This document shows positions 60,361 through 64,000 of a DNA stretch of 64,000 bases, piece by piece (position 1 is the stretch's first letter; every line of letters begins with the position of its first letter). The notes under the pieces were generated by a model that made no database searches, was not told the origin of the DNA, and worked only from the letters and a program-made list of their open reading frames with translations. Origin of the DNA: JAXGXQ01 sp040772685 (lineage in GTDB: Bacteria > Bacillota > Clostridia > Saccharofermentanales > UBA5734); the NCBI GenBank assembly GCA_040772685.1, contig JAXGXQ010000003.1, positions 243,891 to 307,890 of the forward strand. The letters run 5' to 3'. The position numbers and the translations under genes are program-made.

Positions 60361-61866
60361 GTGTCAAAAGAAACCGTTTTGCAAATGGTTGGCATTGACA
60401 AGCGCTTTTATGGCGTTCATGCACTGAAGGAATTTAGTTTCGAGTGCCGTAAAGGTGAAGTTCATGTACTGATGGGTGAAAACGGAGCGGGGAAATCCAC
60501 TCTGCTCAAGATTCTCAGCGGTATTTATCAAGCCGATTCCGGCTCGATTCTACTTAATGGCGAACAGGTTACTATAAAAAACCCGATTGATGCCAAAGCA
60601 AGGGGAATCGCGATAATCCATCAGGAACTTAGCATGTGCAAGAACATGACGATCGCCGAGAATATTTTCCGCGGTGAAGAGTACACAAAACCACCTTTTG
60701 GCTTTGTGGACTATCAGTCAATGTACAAAGATGCTCAGGCAATGCTCGACAAAATGAACATGGATTTGCGCTCTGATCGTTTGGTAAGAACTTTGTCAGT
60801 AGCACAGCAGCAGATGGTAGAAATCGCAGGAGCCTTATCTCGTAACGCTCAGATTGTTATCATGGACGAGCCCACAGCTTCTCTTACCAACAAGGAGATA
60901 TCAGCGCTCTTCAAAACAATCCATCAACTTAGAGAAGATAATGTCTGCATTATCTACGTTTCTCACCGCATGAATGAAACATTCGAAATCGGTGACCGCG
61001 TCACTGTAATGCGTGACGGCAATTATATCGGCACTCGCGAAGTCGCGGATTCAACAGCTAATGAGCTGGTTGAAATGATGGTCGGCCGCCCTATCGGTGC
61101 CCAGTATAAAGGCAGCAAACCCAAAGGCGGTGAAGTTGTCCTGGAAGCCATTGGTTTGAATAACAAGAAACTGAAAAATGTCAGTTTTGAACTCCGTAAA
61201 GGTGAAATACTTGGTTTCTCCGGCCTGGTCGGAGCCGGCCGCACAGAAACAGCGCGAGCCCTGTTCGGATTGGATAAGCTGGACTCAGGCGAAATCCGCA
61301 TTGAAGGCGAATCAGTAAAAATAAAATCGCCTCACGAAGCAATAGAACATGGTATTGGACTCATACCTGAAGACCGCAAGGGAGCAGGTCTGATTCTGCG
61401 CAAACCTGTAGGTTTCAACCTTACGATTACTGTTGTTGACCGTTTCATCAAGGGTATACGTGTTAATAGAAAAAAGGAATACAGTATAATAGACCGCTAC
61501 AAGGATGCTTTATCGATTAAAATGGTTGGCCCTGAGCAGATGGCGATGAACCTGTCGGGCGGTAACCAGCAGAAGGTTGTTATTTCCAAATGGCTGGCAA
61601 CCGAACCTAAATACCTGATTATGGACGAACCTACCCGCGGTATCGACGTCGGTGCCAAAAATGAGATTTATCAATTAATGGAAAAACTGGCTTCAGAAGG
61701 CTTATCGATTATCTTCATCTCCTCCGACCTGCCTGAAATCGTCAACATGTCAAGCCGCGTTGTAATTATGCGGGAAGGTGAGATTGCCGGGATCATGGAT
61801 TCGAATGAAGAAGAAATTACTCAGGTAGCGATTATGCAGCAAGCGACAGGAGGTTATAAGAAGTGA
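60361..61866 (+). CDS. Sugar ABC transporter ATPase (RbsA/MglA type)
   Basis: A 501-residue protein with two ATPase domains. The first has GENGAGKSTLLKILSG and LSVAQQQMVEIAGALS; the second has a degenerate P-loop (SGLVGAGRTETARAL) and LSGGNQQKVVISKWLA with EPTRGIDVGAKNEIYQ. This layout is typical of carbohydrate importers such as ribose, galactose or xylose. It starts at GTG, with GGAGG about 10 bases upstream. It overlaps the permease gene by 4 bases. Confidence 0.93.
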   Translation: MSKETVLQMVGIDKRFYGVHALKEFSFECRKGEVHVLMGENGAGKSTLLKILSGIYQADSGSILLNGEQVTIKNPIDAKARGIAIIHQELSMCKNMTIAENIFRGEEYTKPPFGFVDYQSMYKDAQAMLDKMNMDLRSDRLVRTLSVAQQQMVEIAGALSRNAQIVIMDEPTASLTNKEISALFKTIHQLREDNVCIIYVSHRMNETFEIGDRVTVMRDGNYIGTREVADSTANELVEMMVGRPIGAQYKGSKPKGGEVVLEAIGLNNKKLKNVSFELRKGEILGFSGLVGAGRTETARALFGLDKLDSGEIRIEGESVKIKSPHEAIEHGIGLIPEDRKGAGLILRKPVGFNLTITVVDRFIKGIRVNRKKEYSIIDRYKDALSIKMVGPEQMAMNLSGGNQQKVVISKWLATEPKYLIMDEPTRGIDVGAKNEIYQLMEKLASEGLSIIFISSDLPEIVNMSSRVVIMREGEIAGIMDSNEEEITQVAIMQQATGGYKK

Positions 61867-62951
61867 CCACAGAACAGAAATCTAGTTTTAAACCACCTAA
61901 TCCCATTCTAATGACCACAAAAAGATGGTTTTCCACAAACTACGGCACTTTACTTGCCCTGCTGGTGCTTTCAATATTGATCGCTCTGTCGGAGCCGAAT
62001 TTTGCCACCGAAGGAAACGTCATCAACATCCTGCGCCAGGTTTCAATAAATGGAATTATCGCTATTGGCTTAACAATGTCACTCTTAATTGGCGGTGTTG
62101 ACCTCTCGGTTGGCTCAACCTGCGCAGCTGCCGGCTGTCTGGTTGTTAAATTGTTTGAGTCGCCTGAGGCGGCAGCCGGAACTGCTGGCGGTCTTGGCTG
62201 GAATGTTTGGGGCGCCATCTTGTTCACGCTTTTTGTCGGCGGACTCATTGGTTTGTTTAATGGAATTTTTGTAGCTAACACAAACCTGCCGTTCTTTGTT
62301 ATTACCCTGGCCACCCAAATGACAGTGCGTGGCATCGCGTACTGGTTCACCGGCGGCTATCCAATTCTTTCCAACAACGAAATTTTCAATAAAATTGGCA
62401 ATGGTAACATTGAAATTGCGCGTGCTGGCGCTAACCCATTCCAAATTCCATATCCGGTTATAATAATGATTGTATTATTTATCCTATATGGCGTACTGCT
62501 TTCCCGTACCCGCTTCGGCCGTCACGTCTATGCTATTGGTGGCAACCGGGAAGCCGCAATTCATTCAGGCATTAATGTCCGCCGCATCCTGACAATTATA
62601 TATGTCAATAACGGCGTACTTGCCTCGATCGCCGGTATCATTCTTGCGTCACGTATGCTCAGCGGCCAGCCCACTGTCGGAATCGGCTATGAAGGTGAAG
62701 CGATTGCCGCATCCGTTCTGGGTGGTGTCAGCTTCAGCGGTGGTTTCGGTACGATCAGCAGCACAATAATCGGTTCTCTGATTCTCGGCGTGGTAAACAA
62801 TGGCATGAATGTTCTCGGCCTACAGTTCTATTTCCAATATATTGCCAAAGGCTTAATCATTCTGTTTGCTGTTTACTTTGACTCAATTAAAAATACATTC
62901 CTGGCTGACCGTAAAGCCAAAAGACAGCTTAAAAAAGAAGGCGTTGTCTGA
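61863..62951 (+). CDS. Sugar ABC transporter permease (RbsC/MglC type)
   Basis: A 362-residue membrane protein with about ten helices. LLIGGVDLSVGSTCA, FVITLATQMTVRGI, GGNREAAIHSGINVRR and LGGVSFSGGFGT are family motifs. It starts at GTG, overlapping the ATPase gene (GTGA), with GGAGG 7 bases upstream. It is transcribed with the ATPase. The binding protein follows about 160 bases later. Confidence 0.92.
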   Translation: MTTEQKSSFKPPNPILMTTKRWFSTNYGTLLALLVLSILIALSEPNFATEGNVINILRQVSINGIIAIGLTMSLLIGGVDLSVGSTCAAAGCLVVKLFESPEAAAGTAGGLGWNVWGAILFTLFVGGLIGLFNGIFVANTNLPFFVITLATQMTVRGIAYWFTGGYPILSNNEIFNKIGNGNIEIARAGANPFQIPYPVIIMIVLFILYGVLLSRTRFGRHVYAIGGNREAAIHSGINVRRILTIIYVNNGVLASIAGIILASRMLSGQPTVGIGYEGEAIAASVLGGVSFSGGFGTISSTIIGSLILGVVNNGMNVLGLQFYFQYIAKGLIILFAVYFDSIKNTFLADRKAKRQLKKEGVV

Positions 62952-63036
62952 CTTAATGTCAAATATGCTTTCGGGCTGTTCGCAATTTAACAAACCCCAC
63001 TCTAAACCGCAGGCAAGCAGTTTATTCGGACCAATA

Positions 63037-63054
63037 TTCATGTGCTGACATGAA
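63037..63054. other. Short inverted repeat before the binding-protein gene
   Basis: TTCATGT (63037-63043), loop GCTG, ACATGAA (63048-63054), a perfect 7-bp repeat in the 160-bp gap between permease and binding protein. It could be a mild attenuator or an mRNA stabiliser. Confidence 0.4.
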
Positions 63055-63111
63055 AAAGAAATGCAGAAAAAACAAGAAATTATGCACGAATTCAAAGGAG
63101 GAAACCCCTAC

Positions 63112-64000
63112 ATGAAGAATTCCAGAAAAGTATTTGCCTTAGTATTGGCTATTACAGTAATAGCCTCACTGCTGCTCACCGCTTGTGGCGGCGCAGCTAC
63201 AACAACAACCGCCGGCACAACCGCCGGTACAACCGCCGGTACAACGGCTGGCACAACAGCCGGTACAACCGCTGGCACAACCGGCGCAGCCAAGAAGTAC
63301 ACCTTCGGTTTTTCAGTTAAAACCCTGGGCAACCCCTTCTTCGTTAAAGTCAAAGACGCTATCGAAGAAACCATGAAAGACGGCGACGAGCTGTTGACAC
63401 TCGACTCACAGAACGACGTCAACAAAGAACTCGCCAACGTTGAAGACCTGATTTCCAAAAAGGTAGATGCCATTTTCATCACCTGCATGGACATTAATGG
63501 TTCAGTTAACTCAATCAATAAAATCCTTGCCGCCGGCATCCCGGTTGCCATTCTTGACAGCCCAAGCGCCAACCGCGACAAAGCAACCTATTCTGTTATC
63601 TCCGATAACATCCTGGCCGGTTACCTGGCCATGGAAGCCCTTGACAAAGCTCTGCCGGACGGCGCTGAAGTCGTATTCTTCGAAAACAGCACCTCTGCTG
63701 CCGTTTCCGACCGTATGCTCGGCCGCGACAACTACCTGAAAGAGCACCCAGATGCCGTCAAGGTTGTCAACCGCAAAAACGACCGTGGTTCCGTTGATAC
63801 CGGTTTCGCCGCTATGAACGACTTCCTGCAGTCCAATCCTACACTTAAGGGCGTTTGGGGCATGAACGACCCCTCAGCTCAGGGCATTATCGCCGCTATC
63901 AAAGCCGCTGGTAAAAAAGCCGGTGAAATCGCTGTTGTCGGTATCGACGGTTCCGCTGAAAGCGCCAAACTGATCGCTGACGGCTGGCAGCTGGGTTCAT
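63112..64000 (+). CDS. Sugar-binding lipoprotein (periplasmic-binding-protein type 1), partial
   Basis: The frame runs off the right edge after 296 residues. The signal peptide MKNSRKVFALVLAITVIASLLLTAC has its lipid Cys at 25, then a linker of TAGT repeats (about residues 30-55), then a ribose-binding-like fold (YTFGFSVKTLGNPFFVKV, DLISKKVDAIFITCMD, VWGMNDPSAQGIIAAI). It fits the ATPase and permease genes before it, which lack an upstream binding protein. GGAGGAAACCCCTAC precedes the ATG. The sugar cannot be named. Confidence 0.92.
   Translation, partial: MKNSRKVFALVLAITVIASLLLTACGGAATTTTAGTTAGTTAGTTAGTTAGTTAGTTGAAKKYTFGFSVKTLGNPFFVKVKDAIEETMKDGDELLTLDSQNDVNKELANVEDLISKKVDAIFITCMDINGSVNSINKILAAGIPVAILDSPSANRDKATYSVISDNILAGYLAMEALDKALPDGAEVVFFENSTSAAVSDRMLGRDNYLKEHPDAVKVVNRKNDRGSVDTGFAAMNDFLQSNPTLKGVWGMNDPSAQGIIAAIKAAGKKAGEIAVVGIDGSAESAKLIADGWQLGS

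Overview
The window is the origin-proximal part of a low-to-moderate GC Bacillota chromosome, most likely a fermentative, non-sporulating member of the Clostridia. The evidence is the content: dnaA-dnaN-recF-remB-gyrB, parAB with parS, rpmH-rnpA-yidD-yidC-jag-mnmE-mnmG-rsmG, gyrA, dnaX-ebfC-recR with an SRP RNA, veg-ispE and mazG-rqcP-divIC. All of these lie near the origin in Firmicutes. Sporulation genes that normally sit inside these blocks (yabP/yabQ before divIC, sspF between veg and ispE) are absent. The lineage below class level cannot be fixed from the sequence alone.

Layout. 1-3.5 kb (minus): a truncated membrane protein, then mnmA followed by a metal-binding membrane fusion protein and a DUF2318-like lipoprotein. 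3.6-5.4 kb: an Rrf2 regulator with a palindromic operator, and two convergent serine tRNA genes. 5.4-7.3 kb: an AT-rich stretch without genes. 7.3-16.1 kb (minus): parB, parA, two parS sites, gyrB, remB, recF, dnaN, oriC (a DnaA-box cluster in the dnaN-dnaA gap) and dnaA. 16.4-34.5 kb: metabolic and housekeeping genes in both orientations, including a DeoR regulator, an archaeal-type gap-pgk operon, an msrAB fusion, dehydrogenases, a ferredoxin-nitroreductase with a CoA-disulfide-reductase-like flavoprotein, a metzincin-like protein, an acyl-CoA ligase and mazG-rqcP-divIC. 34.8-40.8 kb (plus): a complete oligopeptide transporter, oppABCDF. 40.9-43.7 kb (minus): SRP RNA-dnaX-ebfC-recR. 43.9-46.8 kb: a YitT-family protein, a penicillin-interacting-type serine hydrolase and veg. 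46.9-57.7 kb (plus): ispE, rpmH, rnpA, yidD, yidC, jag, mnmE, mnmG, rsmG, gyrA. 57.7-64 kb: a lactate/malate-type dehydrogenase divergent from an iron alcohol dehydrogenase, then a sugar ABC transporter whose binding protein runs off the window.

How it works together. The left half holds the initiation and segregation apparatus: DnaA, oriC, the sliding clamp, gyrase B, ParAB and parS. The rpmH-to-rsmG block, normally adjacent to dnaA, is about 31 kb away, and parAB has moved to the other side of dnaA, so the ancestral origin has been rearranged. The metabolic genes suggest growth on sugars and peptides with fermentative NADH disposal. A cre-like site next to the dehydrogenase promoters suggests carbon-source control.

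Most notable observations: the archaeal-type gap-pgk pair; a second cluster of DnaA-box-like 9-mers inside a membrane-protein gene; parS embedded in a 32-bp palindrome; an arginine at the substrate-discriminating position of the lactate dehydrogenase homologue; a lost Asn in the MnmE G4 motif; an array of phased T-tracts upstream of veg; and an undescribed metzincin-like protein. No CRISPR array, insertion sequence, rRNA or prophage was seen.
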